Origin: Motilibacter aurantiacus
GTDB taxonomy: Bacteria > Actinomycetota > Actinomycetes > Motilibacterales > Motilibacteraceae
DNA length: 64,000 nt
Assembly: GCF_011250645.1 (NCBI RefSeq)
Contig: NZ_JAANNO010000006.1
Span: forward strand, 94,235-158,234
Direction of reading: 5' to 3'
Shown: one piece after another, positions 44,229-53,622 of the stretch
Layout of the letters: each line of letters starts with the position of its first letter
How positions within the stretch are numbered: position 1 is the stretch's first letter
Made by a program: the position numbers and the translations under genes
Notes under the pieces: model-generated
The model's database searches: none
What the model saw: the letters and a program-made list of their open reading frames with translations, nothing else
Told to the model about the DNA's origin: nothing

Positions 44229-46208
44229 TCAGACCTGTACGCGGCGCTCGACCGCGTCGAGCACCTCGGCCACGGCGTCGGCGACCGGGACGCCGTTCTT
44301 CTGCTCGCCGTTGCGGTAGCGGAAGGAGACCGCGCCCTTGGCGGCGTCCTCGTCGCCGGCGAGCAGCATGAAGGGGACCTTCTGCTTCTGCGCGTTGCGG
44401 ATCTTCTTCTGCATCCGGTCGTCGGAGGTGTCGACCTCGACCCGGACCCCCTTCGCCCGCAGCTGGGCCGCCACGTCCTGCAGGTAGGGGATGTGCGCGT
44501 CCGTGATCGGGATACCGACGACCTGCACGGGGGCGAGCCAGGGAGGAAATGCCCCCGCGTAGTGCTCGAGCAGGACGGCGAAGAAGCGCTCGATCGAGCC
44601 GAAGAGCGCGCGGTGGATCATCACCGGCCGCTGCCGGGTGCCGTCCGCGGCCTGGTACTCCAGCTCGAACCGCTCGGGCAGGTTGAAGTCGAGCTGGATC
44701 GTCGACATCTGCCAGGTTCGGCCGATGGCGTCCTTGGCCTGCACGGAGATCTTCGGGCCGTAGAACGCCGCGCCGGCCGGGTCGAGGACGAGCTCGAGCC
44801 CCTGCTTCTCCGCCGCCTGGCGGAGGGTCTCGGTCGCCTCCTCCCAGGCCTCGTCGGTGCCGACGGACTTTTCCGGGTCGCGGGTCGACAGCTCCAGGTA
44901 GAAGTCGTCCAGCCCGTAGTCGCGCAGCAGGTTCAGCACGAAGGTCAGCAGCTTGTCCAGCTGCTCGGCCATCTGCTCGCGGGTGCAGTAGATGTGGGCG
45001 TCGTCCTGGGTGAACCCGCGGGCGCGGGTCAGGCCCTGCACCACCCCGGACTTCTCGTAGCGGTAGACCGTGCCGAACTCGAACAACGGCAGCGGGAGCT
45101 CACGGTAGGACCGCCCACGTGCCCGGAAGATCAGGTTGTGCATCGGGCAGTTCATGGGCTTCATGTAGTAGCGCTGGCCCTCGTCCAGCTCCATGGGCGG
45201 GTACATGCCCTCGGCGTACCAGTCCAGGTGGCCCGAGACCTCGAACAGCTTGCCCTTGGTCAGGTGCGGGGTGTTGACGAACTCGTAGCCCGCCTCCTCG
45301 TGGCGACGCCGCGAGTAGTCCTCCATGACCTTGCGGATCACGCCGCCCTTGGGGTGGAAGACGGCGAGACCGGAGCCGATCTCGTCGGGGAAGCTGAAGA
45401 GGTCGAGCTCGGCGCCGAGGCGGCGGTGGTCGCGCTTCTCGGCCTCGGCCAGGAAGGTGAGGTAGTCCTTCTGCGCGTCCTTGGACTCCCAGGCGGTGCC
45501 GTAGACCCGTTGCAGCTGCGGGTTCTTCTCGCTGCCGCGCCAGTAGGCGGCGGCCGTGCGCATGAGCTTGAACGCCGGGATCGCACGGGTGGTCGGCACG
45601 TGGGGGCCGCGGCAGAGGTCGCGCCAGGCCAGGCTGCCGTCCCGGCGCAGGTTGTCGTAGATCGTCAGCTCGCCGCCGCCGACCTCGACCGACTCCTCCC
45701 CACCGGAGCTCTCGGAGCTCCCGCCCTTGAGCCCGATCAGCTCGAGCTTGTACGGCTCGTCGGCCAGCTCGGCGCGCGCCTGCTCGTCGGTGACGACGCG
45801 GCGGGAGAAGGCCTGGCCCTCCTTGATGATCGCCTGCATCTTCTTGTCGAGGGCGGTGAGGTCCTCGGGAGTGAACGGCGTGTCCACGTCGAAGTCGTAG
45901 TAGAAGCCGTTCTCGACGGGCGGCCCGATGCCGAGCTTGGCCTCCGGGTGCAGCTCCTGCACCGCCTGCGCCAGCACGTGCGCCGCCGAATGGCGGACGA
46001 CGGCCCGGCCGTCGGGCTCGTCGTTGCGCACCGGCTCGACCACGTCGCCGTCGGCCACCACGTGGCTGAGGTCGCGGAGCACCCCGTTGACCCGGGCGAC
46101 GACGACCGCCCGGTCGCCCCCGACGAGGTCCGCGGCCGTCGTGCCCTGCGGGACCTCGCGCTCCGCCCGCTCGGCAGGGGTCGCGACGGTGATGCGCAGG
46201 TCGGGCAC
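44229..46208 (-). CDS. thrS: Threonine--tRNA ligase
   Basis: 659 aa. N-terminal TGS domain (residues 1-60), then the editing domain with '[19 protein letters not shown]' (H-x3-H), the class II core with '[12 protein letters not shown]' (zinc Cys), '[21 protein letters not shown]' (motif 2) and '[19 protein letters not shown]' (motif 3), and a C-terminal anticodon domain. GTG start with AAGGAGG and 6-nt spacing. Confidence 0.97.
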   Translation of the reverse strand: MPDLRITVATPAERAEREVPQGTTAADLVGGDRAVVVARVNGVLRDLSHVVADGDVVEPVRNDEPDGRAVVRHSAAHVLAQAVQELHPEAKLGIGPPVENGFYYDFDVDTPFTPEDLTALDKKMQAIIKEGQAFSRRVVTDEQARAELADEPYKLELIGLKGGSSESSGGEESVEVGGGELTIYDNLRRDGSLAWRDLCRGPHVPTTRAIPAFKLMRTAAAYWRGSEKNPQLQRVYGTAWESKDAQKDYLTFLAEAEKRDHRRLGAELDLFSFPDEIGSGLAVFHPKGGVIRKVMEDYSRRRHEEAGYEFVNTPHLTKGKLFEVSGHLDWYAEGMYPPMELDEGQRYYMKPMNCPMHNLIFRARGRSYRELPLPLFEFGTVYRYEKSGVVQGLTRARGFTQDDAHIYCTREQMAEQLDKLLTFVLNLLRDYGLDDFYLELSTRDPEKSVGTDEAWEEATETLRQAAEKQGLELVLDPAGAAFYGPKISVQAKDAIGRTWQMSTIQLDFNLPERFELEYQAADGTRQRPVMIHRALFGSIERFFAVLLEHYAGAFPPWLAPVQVVGIPITDAHIPYLQDVAAQLRAKGVRVEVDTSDDRMQKKIRNAQKQKVPFMLLAGDEDAAKGAVSFRYRNGEQKNGVPVADAVAEVLDAVERRVQV

Positions 46209-46281
46209 GGCTGGCCTCCTTGTCGGGCTGCCGGCGTCCGGGCGGGCCGGTACGCCGGCAACGGCGGGTCGAGCGCCGACC

Positions 46282-48666
46282 CTACCGTCGGCCCCCGCCC
46301 GGCCGCCCGCGCGTTCCGGCGGCGGCTCCCGGTCCCGGCGCGCTCAGCCTCGCCTCGATGGCCGTCGCCGGCTCCGGGGCCCCGAGCAGGAAGCCCTGCC
46401 CGCGCGTGCACCCCAGCCGCACCAGCGCCGAGAGCTGCTCGGCGCGCTCGACGCCCTCGGCGAGCACGGTCAGCCCGAGCGCGTCGGCCATGGCGAGGAT
46501 CGCGGCCACGATCCGGGCGTCCGAGCCGGCGCCGTGCAGGCCGTCGATGAAGGCCCGGTCGATCTTGAGCAGGTCGACGGGGAGTGCCTTCAGCGCGCCA
46601 AGGCTGGAGTAGCCGGTCCCGAAGTCGTCGACCGCGATCCGGACCCCCAGCCCACGCAGCTCGTGCAGGCGCGCCCGCGCGCGCGGGGCCGTCACGGCGG
46701 TCTCGGTGACCTCCAGCCCGAGGCAGTGGCCGGGCAGGGCGTGCCGGTCGAGCAGGTCGGCCACGCCCGGCACGAACCGCGCGTCGTTGAGCTGCAGCGG
46801 CGACACGTTGACCCACACGGTCAGCCCGTCCACCGCCGCGGCCCGCTCCCGCCAGCGGGCGAGGTCGGCCATCGCCGTGGCGAGCACCTGGCGCCCGAGC
46901 CCGCCGATCAGGCCGGCCTCCTCCGCCAGCGGGACGAAGACGTCCGGGGCCACGGGCCCGCCGCCCGGCCGTGCCCACCGGCAGAGCGCCTCCAGCCCGA
47001 GCAGCTCGCCGGTGAGCAGGTCCACCTCCGGCTGGTACGCGACCGAGGTCTCCCCCTCCAGGATCGCGTGGCGCAGCGCGAGCACCAGGTCCGAGCGGGA
47101 CGCCGCCCGCGCCCGCAGCGAGGCGTCGCAGACCCGCGTTTGCGCGCGGCCGGCCAGCTTCGCCTCGTGCATGGCGAGGTCGGCGTCACGGAGCAGGTCG
47201 TCCACGGCCGACCCGCTGACGCTGGAGCAGGCCGCGCCCACGCTCGCCGACAGCCGCAGGTCGTGGCCTCCGACCTGCAGCGGGACGGTGAACGCGCCGC
47301 CGGCCCGCTCGGCCAGCGCGTCGACCCCGGCCCGCGGCACGTCGGCTGCGAACACGGTGAAGGCGTCGCCGGCGAACCGGGCGATGAGGTCCTCGGGCCG
47401 GAGCCGCTCGCGCAGCGCGGAGGCGGCGCGCCGCAGGTAGGCGTCCCCCGCAGCATGGCCGAGGGTGTCGTTCACCAGCTTGAACTGGTCGACGTCGCAG
47501 AAGAGGAGGACGTGGTCCGTGCCCGCCGCGGGCGGTGCGGCGAGCAGCTCCTCGGCCCGGCGCAGGAAGGTCGACCGGTTGAGCAGGCCGGTGACCTCGT
47601 CCCTCGTCGCGAGCCGGGTGAGCTCGGCCTGCACCCGCGAGCGCTCGATCACCAGCCGGGTGAGCCCCGCGAAGCTGCGCAGCGTGGCCCACTCGTAGGC
47701 GCTCGGGGCGCCGGGCTCGTCCCGGTAGAGCGCGAGCGTCCCGAGCGGCTCGCCGTCCGGGGCCAGGACCGGCAGCGATGCGCAGGCTTGGATGCCGAGC
47801 TCCCGGGTGAGGCGCAGGAAGGGCGCCCACACCGGGTCGGTCAGGTCGACCGCGACGACGGGCTCCCGGCGGTACGCGGCGGACCCGCACGGCCCCTGTC
47901 CCTCTGCCACGGCGAGCCCGTCGACCGCCATGCGGAACTCCTCGGTCAGGCTCGGCCCGGCGGCGTCGGACAGCGTCCGCGTGGCCGGGTCGAGGACGAG
48001 CACAGAGCAGCGCAGGCCGGGGCCGAGCAGGGACTCGACCTCCGCGGCGAGCAGCTCGAGCACCGAGCGCATCGGCCGCCCCGCCGCGAGGGCGGCGAGC
48101 ACGCGCAGTTGGGCAGCGCGCTCGGCCTGCCCGCGGGCGACGGCGAGCAGCGCGCTCGCCTGCCGGGCGGCGTCGACGAGTGCCGCCGGGGACACGAGGT
48201 GGGACGGCTCGTGCGGGAGCCGGCTGCGCACCGAGACGGTGCCGACGCACTGCCCCTCGCTCGCGAGCACAGGAGCGCCTGCGTAGAAGCGGAAAGCGTG
48301 CGGCCCCTCGGCGGACGCCCGGAACGAGACGTCGGAGGCGCAGTCGGGGACGACCAGCGGCTCCTCGAACGCCACGACGTGGGCGCAGGGGACCTCGACG
48401 TCCGGGCGTCGCTCGTCCACCGGGATGCCCGTCCCGCTCCTGCCGACGCGGTGCTGCAGCCCGGGCGTCAGCAGCGTGACCAGGCCCGTCTCGGCCCCGC
48501 TGAGGCGGGCGACGGTGCGCGCGAGCGCGTCGAGGGCAGGACCGAGCGGGTAGAGGTCGGACCGGGCGCCGAGCACCGCCGACAGCCTCGAGGGCGAGGC
48601 GATCGCCTGCTCGACCGTCCGCTCGAGCGACTGGGCCGCCGACGGCCCGCTCCCCCTACGCACCAT
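46282..48666 (-). CDS. GAF-GGDEF-EAL cyclic-di-GMP protein
   Basis: 794 aa, soluble. Two N-terminal GAF-like regions (about 60-190 and 205-350; '[20 protein letters not shown]' in the second), then a GGDEF-type domain, then EAL. The cyclase signature is degenerate: '[10 protein letters not shown]' has AGDAF instead of GG(D/E)EF, so cyclase activity is doubtful. The EAL domain keeps 'GLEALCRW', '[10 protein letters not shown]', 'EVTETAV', '[13 protein letters not shown]', 'LLKIDRAFI', 'VLAEGVE' and 'RGQGFLLG'. Most likely a phosphodiesterase with a regulatory GGDEF module. ATG at 48666; no partner genes. Confidence 0.88.
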   Translation of the reverse strand: MVRRGSGPSAAQSLERTVEQAIASPSRLSAVLGARSDLYPLGPALDALARTVARLSGAETGLVTLLTPGLQHRVGRSGTGIPVDERRPDVEVPCAHVVAFEEPLVVPDCASDVSFRASAEGPHAFRFYAGAPVLASEGQCVGTVSVRSRLPHEPSHLVSPAALVDAARQASALLAVARGQAERAAQLRVLAALAAGRPMRSVLELLAAEVESLLGPGLRCSVLVLDPATRTLSDAAGPSLTEEFRMAVDGLAVAEGQGPCGSAAYRREPVVAVDLTDPVWAPFLRLTRELGIQACASLPVLAPDGEPLGTLALYRDEPGAPSAYEWATLRSFAGLTRLVIERSRVQAELTRLATRDEVTGLLNRSTFLRRAEELLAAPPAAGTDHVLLFCDVDQFKLVNDTLGHAAGDAYLRRAASALRERLRPEDLIARFAGDAFTVFAADVPRAGVDALAERAGGAFTVPLQVGGHDLRLSASVGAACSSVSGSAVDDLLRDADLAMHEAKLAGRAQTRVCDASLRARAASRSDLVLALRHAILEGETSVAYQPEVDLLTGELLGLEALCRWARPGGGPVAPDVFVPLAEEAGLIGGLGRQVLATAMADLARWRERAAAVDGLTVWVNVSPLQLNDARFVPGVADLLDRHALPGHCLGLEVTETAVTAPRARARLHELRGLGVRIAVDDFGTGYSSLGALKALPVDLLKIDRAFIDGLHGAGSDARIVAAILAMADALGLTVLAEGVERAEQLSALVRLGCTRGQGFLLGAPEPATAIEARLSAPGPGAAAGTRGRPGGGRR

Positions 48667-48780
48667 TCCGAGCGGCCCCCACCGGATTCGGCTCCCCGCT
48701 GCAGACGGAAGCGTAGCCAGGGCAGATCGGCCGCGCGACCCGACAGGGGGAGAACAGCGCGGGCCCGTGCGGGCGAATCG

Positions 48781-49116
48781 TCAGTGCGCGGCTTCGTACG
48801 CCTCGATGAGCGCCTTGCTGACACGGCCGCGGGCACTGACCTCGTAGCCCTGCTCCTGCGCCCACTGGCGGATGAGCTTGGGGTCGCTCCCCTCGCCTGC
48901 GGGCCGCGTTGCCCCCCGCCGGCGCGGGCTGCGGCTCGCGGGCAGGCGACGCCCGTGCAGTGCATGCCCCTCGAGCAGCGTGCGCAGCTCCTCGGCGTGC
49001 TCCTCACTGAGGTCGATCTCGTACATCACACCGTCGAGGCCGAAGGTGACCGTCTCGGCCGCCGCGCTCTTTCCGTCGAGATCGTCGATCAGCTCGGTAA
49101 CCACACGCTGCGCCAT
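48781..49116 (-). CDS. lsr2: Lsr2-family nucleoid-associated protein
   Basis: 111 aa. N-terminal dimerisation domain ('MAQRVVTELIDDLDGKSAAA', 'TVTFGLDGVMYEIDLSEEHA') and C-terminal DNA-binding domain 'LIRQWAQEQGYEVSARGRVS' with the AT-hook-like RGR. Lsr2 coats and silences AT-rich, often foreign, DNA in actinobacteria. ATG at 49116, with GGAGGAG about 12 nt upstream. The sequence on either side is unusually mixed in composition for this window. Confidence 0.93.
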   Translation of the reverse strand: MAQRVVTELIDDLDGKSAAAETVTFGLDGVMYEIDLSEEHAEELRTLLEGHALHGRRLPASRSPRRRGATRPAGEGSDPKLIRQWAQEQGYEVSARGRVSKALIEAYEAAH

Positions 49117-49301
49117 GTGTCTCCGACTCCTCCTCCACGACAAAGGCCCGGGGAAGTCAATCATGATCTGGCGCGGGAGAACGCGCGGCACGCGCATCGA
49201 TAACCCGCTCAGGTCAGAGAGAGCAATTCCCCGGACAATGTCGACGGGGCCTGGAGTCCGGCCGCAGATGGCGGGACCTGTCCACCGGGCCACGGAGGCC
49301 G

Positions 49302-49376
49302 TGGTGGGCGATACTGGGTTCGAACCAGTGACCTCTTCGGTGTGAACGAAGCGCTCTCCCACTGAGCTAATCGCCC
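49302..49376 (-). tRNA. tRNA-Val (anticodon CAC)
   Basis: Read on the minus strand it starts GGGCGATTAGCTCAGT and folds into a cloverleaf; the anticodon loop is TTCACAC flanked by CTTCG and CGAAG, and the T-arm is CACTGGTTCGAACCCAGTA. CCA is encoded. It is about 93% identical to tRNA-Val(GAC) at 52773 on the other strand. Confidence 0.95.
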
Positions 49377-49421
49377 GCGCCCCAGCGTCCCGACCGAGGC
49401 CGGCGCCGAAGTGCTGATGGG

Positions 49422-49427
49422 AGTCTA
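49422..49427 (-). promoter_or_regulatory. -10 box of the tRNA-Val(CAC) promoter
   Basis: TAGACT on the minus strand, about 45 bp before the tRNA. Its TAG also serves as the stop codon of the membrane protein gene at 49425-49862. Confidence 0.5.
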
Positions 49428-49862
49428 GCGGACCAGCGGGACCCAGTCCGGCACCCACCCCGGGGCGCCGACGATCCGCAGGGTGACCACCACGACCGCG
49501 CAGACGAACACGAAGCAGGCCAGGCCGATCAGCCCGCGGACCCAGATGGGCTGGCGGCCGAGCCAGTCGGTCCACTTGTCGAGCAGGTCCTTGCCGAGCT
49601 CGAGGAGCCGCTCGGCCCAGGTGAACTCGGTGGCGAGGACGCCCACCCCGAGAAAGACGATGAGCCAGCCGGGGCCGGGCAGCGGGACGAGAGCCAGGCC
49701 CAGCACGACGATGAGGCCACCGAGGGCGCCGATGATCGTGCGCCACACCATGCGCCGGGTGCGGCTCGTCGCGATGCGGCGGTCGCGCCAGGCGTGGTAG
49801 CGCTCCAGCCGGGTCGCGCCGCCCTGGTCGACCCCGGCCGGTCCCTGCTGCGCGCTCGTCAC
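49425..49862 (-). CDS. TIGR02611 / PGPGW-type membrane protein
   Basis: 145 aa. Three hydrophobic stretches, two of them around the diagnostic 'VPLPGPGWLIVFLGVGVLATEF'. N-terminal 40 residues are polar and basic. GTG start with AGGGGG upstream. The family is widespread in actinobacteria and has no known function. Confidence 0.88.
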   Translation of the reverse strand: MTSAQQGPAGVDQGGATRLERYHAWRDRRIATSRTRRMVWRTIIGALGGLIVVLGLALVPLPGPGWLIVFLGVGVLATEFTWAERLLELGKDLLDKWTDWLGRQPIWVRGLIGLACFVFVCAVVVVTLRIVGAPGWVPDWVPLVR

Positions 49863-50063
49863 GTCGCCCCCTGTCCGGATTCTCCGCTTTGGAGTACTGT
49901 CGCCCCCGCCGACGGGACGGCGCGCTCGTGCCGCCCCGCGCGGCCGCGTTCGCGATCAACGCGGCTCCGCTGTGAGCCTACGGCGTTTTGGGGCTGACCG
50001 GCCCGGGCAACTCTGCGTTCGAGCACGACAACGCGTTGCCCTCCGAGCCGAAGGAACTCGACC

Positions 50064-50483
50064 ATGGACCGTCGCCCCGCCGCCACGGTGTCCTGCGAGC
50101 TCGACGTGCGCCTGGTCGTTCCCGGCGAAGCGTCCGTCCCCGTCCCCGTGGTGCTCCGCTACGACTCCGCCGACCCGTACGCCGTCCAGGCCACGTTCCG
50201 CACCGGCGGGCAGGGCGTGGACTGGGTCTTCGCCCGCGAGCTCATCGCCGCCGGGGTGAACCGCCCGGTCGGGCAGGGCGACGTCCGGGTGTGGCCCGGC
50301 ACCGACCCTGACGACGAGGTCGTCTACCTCGCGCTCTCCTCCCCCGACGGCAAGGCGCTGCTCGAGGCTCCCGCGGGCGTGCTGCGCGACTTCGTCGCGC
50401 GCACCGCCCTGGTCGTCCCCCCCGGCGAGGAGAACCGCTACCTCGACCTCGACTCGACCCTGGCCGCGCTCCTCGCGACCTGA
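50064..50483 (+). CDS. SsgA-like sporulation/cell-division regulator
   Basis: 139 aa, typical of SsgA-like proteins (SALPs) of morphologically complex actinomycetes. Motifs: 'VSCELDVRLVVPGEASVPVPVVLRY'-type N-terminus, 'DPYAVQATFRTGGQGVDWVFARELI', and 'DVRVWPGTD'. Family members control septum site choice and spore-wall synthesis. ATG with AAGGA upstream. Alone between the membrane protein and pabC. Confidence 0.9.
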   Translation: MDRRPAATVSCELDVRLVVPGEASVPVPVVLRYDSADPYAVQATFRTGGQGVDWVFARELIAAGVNRPVGQGDVRVWPGTDPDDEVVYLALSSPDGKALLEAPAGVLRDFVARTALVVPPGEENRYLDLDSTLAALLAT

Positions 50484-50517
50484 GCGTCCGCCGGGACCAC
50501 GACGCGCCACCCCTGCC

Positions 50518-51357
50518 TCACGGGTCGGGGCTGGCCACGAGCAGGGCGGCCAGCGCGGAGGCCGCTTCCCTCGTGCGCCGGGTCGGCGCCATCAGCAGCC
50601 GGTCGTCGATGCGCGCGACCGAGGTCACGTGCCGCAGCGACGAGGTGAGGAACGCCTCCTCGACGTCGGCCAGGGCGGCGTACGGGAACGTCTCCTCCAC
50701 GGCCCCGGTGGTCTCCAGCACCAGTGCCCGGGTGATGCCCGGCAGGCAGCCGCTCGACAGCGGCGGCGTCACCAGCCGCCCGCCGAGCACCACGAAGACG
50801 TTCGCCGCTGCCCCCTCGCACAGCTCTCCCCGGGTGTTCGCGACCAGCGTCTCGTCGGCCCCACGGCGCCGGGCCTCGGCGAGCAGCCACGCGCTCTCGG
50901 CGTACGACACCGACTTCACCGCGGCGAGGGGGGAGCGCTCGTTGCGGACGAAGGGCGACGTGACGACGGCCGCGTGCGCCGGCAGCTCGGCGAGCGCCGC
51001 GACGGCGAGCACGAGAGTGGCCGGCCCGGTGCCCCGTCCCGGCCCCAGCGGCCCTGGCCCCGCGGTGACGGTCACCCGCAGCCGCTGCCGAGGTGCGCGG
51101 GGAGCGGCCGCCAGCAGCTGACCGACGCCCGTGCGGACGGCGTCGGCGGCAGGTGGGCGGATGCCCAGCCGCAGCGCGGAGGCCGCGAGGCGGTCCAGGT
51201 GCCGCGTGAGCGCGAGCGGTGTGCCCGCGTCCACGCGCACGGTCTCGAAGACTCCGTCGCCGATCGTGAGCCCGCTGTCGAGGGCGCTGACGCGCGCCTC
51301 GCGTCCCGGCAGGACCTGGCCGTCCTGCCAGACGGTCACCTCGTCCACGTCGCTCAC
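50518..51357 (-). CDS. pabC: Aminotransferase class IV, probable aminodeoxychorismate lyase
   Basis: 279 aa PLP enzyme. 'ALDSGLTIGDGVFETVRVDAG' is the N-terminal signature, 'AAVKSVSYAESAW' has the PLP-binding Lys, and 'ANTRGELCEGAAANVFVV' and 'SGCLPGITRALVLE' follow. It starts with GTG overlapping the pabB stop (GTGA), which supports the role of turning aminodeoxychorismate into p-aminobenzoate for folate. A branched-chain or D-amino-acid aminotransferase role is the alternative. Confidence 0.85.
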   Translation of the reverse strand: MSDVDEVTVWQDGQVLPGREARVSALDSGLTIGDGVFETVRVDAGTPLALTRHLDRLAASALRLGIRPPAADAVRTGVGQLLAAAPRAPRQRLRVTVTAGPGPLGPGRGTGPATLVLAVAALAELPAHAAVVTSPFVRNERSPLAAVKSVSYAESAWLLAEARRRGADETLVANTRGELCEGAAANVFVVLGGRLVTPPLSSGCLPGITRALVLETTGAVEETFPYAALADVEEAFLTSSLRHVTSVARIDDRLLMAPTRRTREAASALAALLVASPDP

Positions 51358-52358
51358 TCCCGCCCGCTCGCGGATGCGAGCCCGAGCAGTCGCTCGGCCT
51401 TGAGCTCCGTCTCGTCCCACTCGCGCTCCGGGTCCGACCCCCAGGTGACGCCGGCGCCGGTGCCGAACCGCAGCGCACCGTCCTGCAGCCAGAAGGTGCG
51501 GATACCGACGGCCAGCACGGCCTGCCCCCGGTCCGCGTCCACCCAGCCGATCCCTCCGCAGTAGGGCCCGCGCGGCACCGGCTCGAGCTGCTCGATGGCG
51601 GCCAGCGCGGTGTGCTTGGGGGCACCGCTGACCGATCCGGGCGGGGAGAGCGCCCCGAGCAGGCCGGCCCACGTCGTCCCGGGCCGCAGCGTCCCCGCCA
51701 CGGTGGAGACCAGATGGACGAGACCGGGGTGCGCCTCCACCCGGCACAGCGACGGCACGACCACGCTGCCCGGCCGGCAGACCCGGCCGAGGTCGTTGCG
51801 GACCAGGTCGACGATCATCACGTTCTCGGCCGTGTCCTTGGCGGTGAGCCCCTGGGGCGTGCGGGCCGTGCCCTTGATCGGCATCGAGGCCACGGCGTCG
51901 CCCTCGCGGGACAGGAAGAGCTCGGGGCTGGCCGTGACCAGCTGCGCGACGCCGGGGACGTCGACGACCCCGAGGTAGGGAGCGGGGTTGCCCGCCACGA
52001 GCACGTGGCCGAGGGCGAGCACGTCGGCGTCCGGGGCTTCGGCCTCCAGCACCCGGCAGACGTTGACCTGGTAGACCTCGCCGCGCCCGATCCGCGCCCG
52101 CACGTCCCGCACTGCCGCGACGAAGCCGGCCTTGTCGAGCGAGGACCGCCAGGCTCCGCGCGCCGGGCCGGCCCAGGGCGGCGCCGCCGGCAGCGGAGCG
52201 GCCACCACCCGCGCGAACCGGGCCGCCCGGAACGTGCCCTCGAAGCCCTGCACCACGGCCCACCAGCCTCCGCGGTCGAGGTCGGCGGGGTCGTCGGTGA
52301 TCGCCTCGAGGCCGGTGGCCAGCCGGCCGCCGAGCCAGGCCGAGGGGGGTCGCCGCAC
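51354..52358 (-). CDS. pabB: Aminodeoxychorismate synthase component I
   Basis: 334 aa chorismate-binding enzyme. 'SMPIKGTARTP' with PIKGT marks PabB rather than anthranilate synthase (PIAGT). 'DTAENVMIVDLVRNDLGRVC', 'VSTVAGTLRPG', 'PPGSVSGAPKHTALAAIEQLE' and 'GYCGGIGWVD'-like sequence follow. N-terminus is shorter than E. coli PabB. No amidotransferase PabA gene is next to it. The GTG start lies 6 nt after TAGCGT, so it is probably leaderless. Confidence 0.92.
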   Translation of the reverse strand: MRRPPSAWLGGRLATGLEAITDDPADLDRGGWWAVVQGFEGTFRAARFARVVAAPLPAAPPWAGPARGAWRSSLDKAGFVAAVRDVRARIGRGEVYQVNVCRVLEAEAPDADVLALGHVLVAGNPAPYLGVVDVPGVAQLVTASPELFLSREGDAVASMPIKGTARTPQGLTAKDTAENVMIVDLVRNDLGRVCRPGSVVVPSLCRVEAHPGLVHLVSTVAGTLRPGTTWAGLLGALSPPGSVSGAPKHTALAAIEQLEPVPRGPYCGGIGWVDADRGQAVLAVGIRTFWLQDGALRFGTGAGVTWGSDPEREWDETELKAERLLGLASASGRE

Positions 52359-52364
52359 GCCGCG

Positions 52365-52370
52365 ACGCTA
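52365..52370 (-). promoter_or_regulatory. -10 box of leaderless promoter for pabB
   Basis: TAGCGT on the minus strand followed by CGCGGC and the GTG of pabB. Confidence 0.5.
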
Positions 52371-52509
52371 GCGGGCCACGGACGGGCGGGCCGCCCGCCA
52401 CCCACGACGACCCCGCCGATCGGCCACCCGGTGGCCACGTCGAGTCCACCGCTCGGACAGGACGGGGACACGACAGGGAGGGGCGGTGCCAGCTCCTCCT
52501 GGCGTGGGG

Positions 52510-52515
52510 TACAGT
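52510..52515 (+). promoter_or_regulatory. -10 box of the tRNA cluster promoter
   Basis: TACAGT, 45 bp before tRNA-Gly, in a 200-bp gene-free gap. No convincing -35 box. Confidence 0.45.
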
Positions 52516-52560
52516 TCTTCTCGTCGCCGGGGAGAGCGGAAGCACTCACCGGAATGACAC

Positions 52561-52633
52561 GCGGACGTGGCTCAGTTGGTAGAGCATCACCTTGCCAAGG
52601 TGAGGGTCGCGGGTTCGAATCCCGTCGTCCGCT
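52561..52633 (+). tRNA. tRNA-Gly (anticodon GCC)
   Basis: Acceptor GCGGACG/CGTCCGC, discriminator T. Anticodon loop TTGCCAA between TCACC and GGTGA; T-arm GCGGGTTCGAATCCCGT. CCA is not encoded. First of a Gly-Cys-Val cluster. Confidence 0.95.
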
Positions 52634-52665
52634 CGGAGAGGTCGGGAGTGCCCGGGCCTCACCTC

Positions 52666-52736
52666 GGTGGAGTGGCCGAGAGGCGAGGCAACGGCCTGCA
52701 AAGCCGTCTACACGGGTTCAAATCCCGTCTCCACCT
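52666..52736 (+). tRNA. tRNA-Cys (anticodon GCA)
   Basis: Acceptor GGTGGAG/CTCCACC, discriminator T. Anticodon loop CTGCAAA between ACGGC and GCCGT; T-arm ACGGGTTCAAATCCCGT. No encoded CCA. Confidence 0.95.
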
Positions 52737-52772
52737 CGCATTTTGCCGCGACGGCGTCGTCGGCAAAACCTT

Positions 52773-52847
52773 GGGCGATTAGCTCAGTGGGAGAGCGCTT
52801 CCTTGACACGGAAGAGGTCACTGGTTCAATCCCAGTATCGCCCACCA
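52773..52847 (+). tRNA. tRNA-Val (anticodon GAC)
   Basis: Acceptor GGGCGAT/ATCGCCC, anticodon loop TTGACAC between CTTCC and GGAAG, T-arm CACTGGTTCAATCCCAGTA, encoded CCA. Differs from tRNA-Val(CAC) at 49302-49376 at about five positions, three in the anticodon arm. Confidence 0.95.
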
Positions 52848-52858
52848 CCCCGAGGGAG

Positions 52859-52882
52859 AGCCGCACGCGATCGCGTGCGGCT
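52859..52882 (+). terminator. Terminator after the tRNA cluster
   Basis: A perfect 24-bp palindrome (AGCCGCACGCGA and its reverse complement), followed by TTCTGCATTCTTCC. It is the only hairpin between the tRNA cluster and the convergent stress-protein gene. Confidence 0.7.
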
Positions 52883-52942
52883 TTCTGCATTCTTCCTGCG
52901 ACGTCTGCGCTGCGTCTCTGCAGCAGCGTTCGAGGGACGGGC

Positions 52943-53455
52943 TCATCCTTTCGCGCGGTGCGAGTCACAGGGGACGACCACCACCGGCCGTGCGGCGTGG
53001 GCGCTGACGTAGCGGCTGACCGAGCCCATGACCGCGGCCGCGAATCCCCCGCTCCCCCGTCGGCCGACCACGATGAGGTCGGCGTCCCCGGACTCGTCCA
53101 GGATCGCCTGGGCGGCGTGGCCCTGCCGGATGCGGACCTCCAGCGGCAGGTCCGAGAAGCCCGCCTCGGCCAGCGCGTGGGTGATCTGCTTCGTGACCTC
53201 CCGCCCGGCCGTCGCCGACACGTCGGGGTCGGGCTCGGGGACGAACCCCAGCGCCAGGCCCGAGACGGCCGGCACGTCCCAGGCGTACACCGCCCGTAGC
53301 CCGGCGCCACTGCGCCGGGCTGCGTCCGCGGCCCACAGCAGCGCGTCCCGCGAGGAGTCCGACCCGTCGGTCCCGACCACGATCGTGGACCGCGCCGCCT
53401 GCCCCGCCGTCGTGTGCCCCGCCGTCGTCCGCCCCGTCGTCGTCCGCTCGGTCAT
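52943..53455 (-). CDS. Universal stress protein
   Basis: 170 aa UspA-fold protein. 'STIVVGTDGSDSSRDAL' opens the fold and 'DLIVVGRRGSGGFAAAVMGSVSRYV' is the ATP-binding G-x2-G-x9-G-S motif, so it should bind ATP. The first 20 residues are a Thr/Gly/Ala/Arg repeat ('TTGRTTAGHTTAG') encoded by three 15-bp repeats. ATG at 53455. Confidence 0.9.
   Translation of the reverse strand: MTERTTTGRTTAGHTTAGQAARSTIVVGTDGSDSSRDALLWAADAARRSGAGLRAVYAWDVPAVSGLALGFVPEPDPDVSATAGREVTKQITHALAEAGFSDLPLEVRIRQGHAAQAILDESGDADLIVVGRRGSGGFAAAVMGSVSRYVSAHAARPVVVVPCDSHRAKG
53402..53446. repeat. Three 15-bp tandem repeats in the stress-protein N-terminus
   Basis: Units 53402-53416, 53417-53431 and 53432-53446 share GCCCCG(C/T)CGTCGT and differ at one to three bases. 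They encode the low-complexity Thr/Ala/Gly start of the protein and do not touch the USP fold. Confidence 0.75.
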
Positions 53456-53622
53456 GGACGAGGTCTACCCCGCCGCACGGCGGCTCTCCCGCCCCCACGC
53501 CGGCTCTCCTGCCCGACCGGGAAAGCCATCGCTGCATCGGTCCGCGACGACCGCAGACCCGCTCGACCGCGCACCCCGCCGGCCCGCGGGAGACCGAGTG
53601 GTCGACCTGCCCGGCGTTGCGC

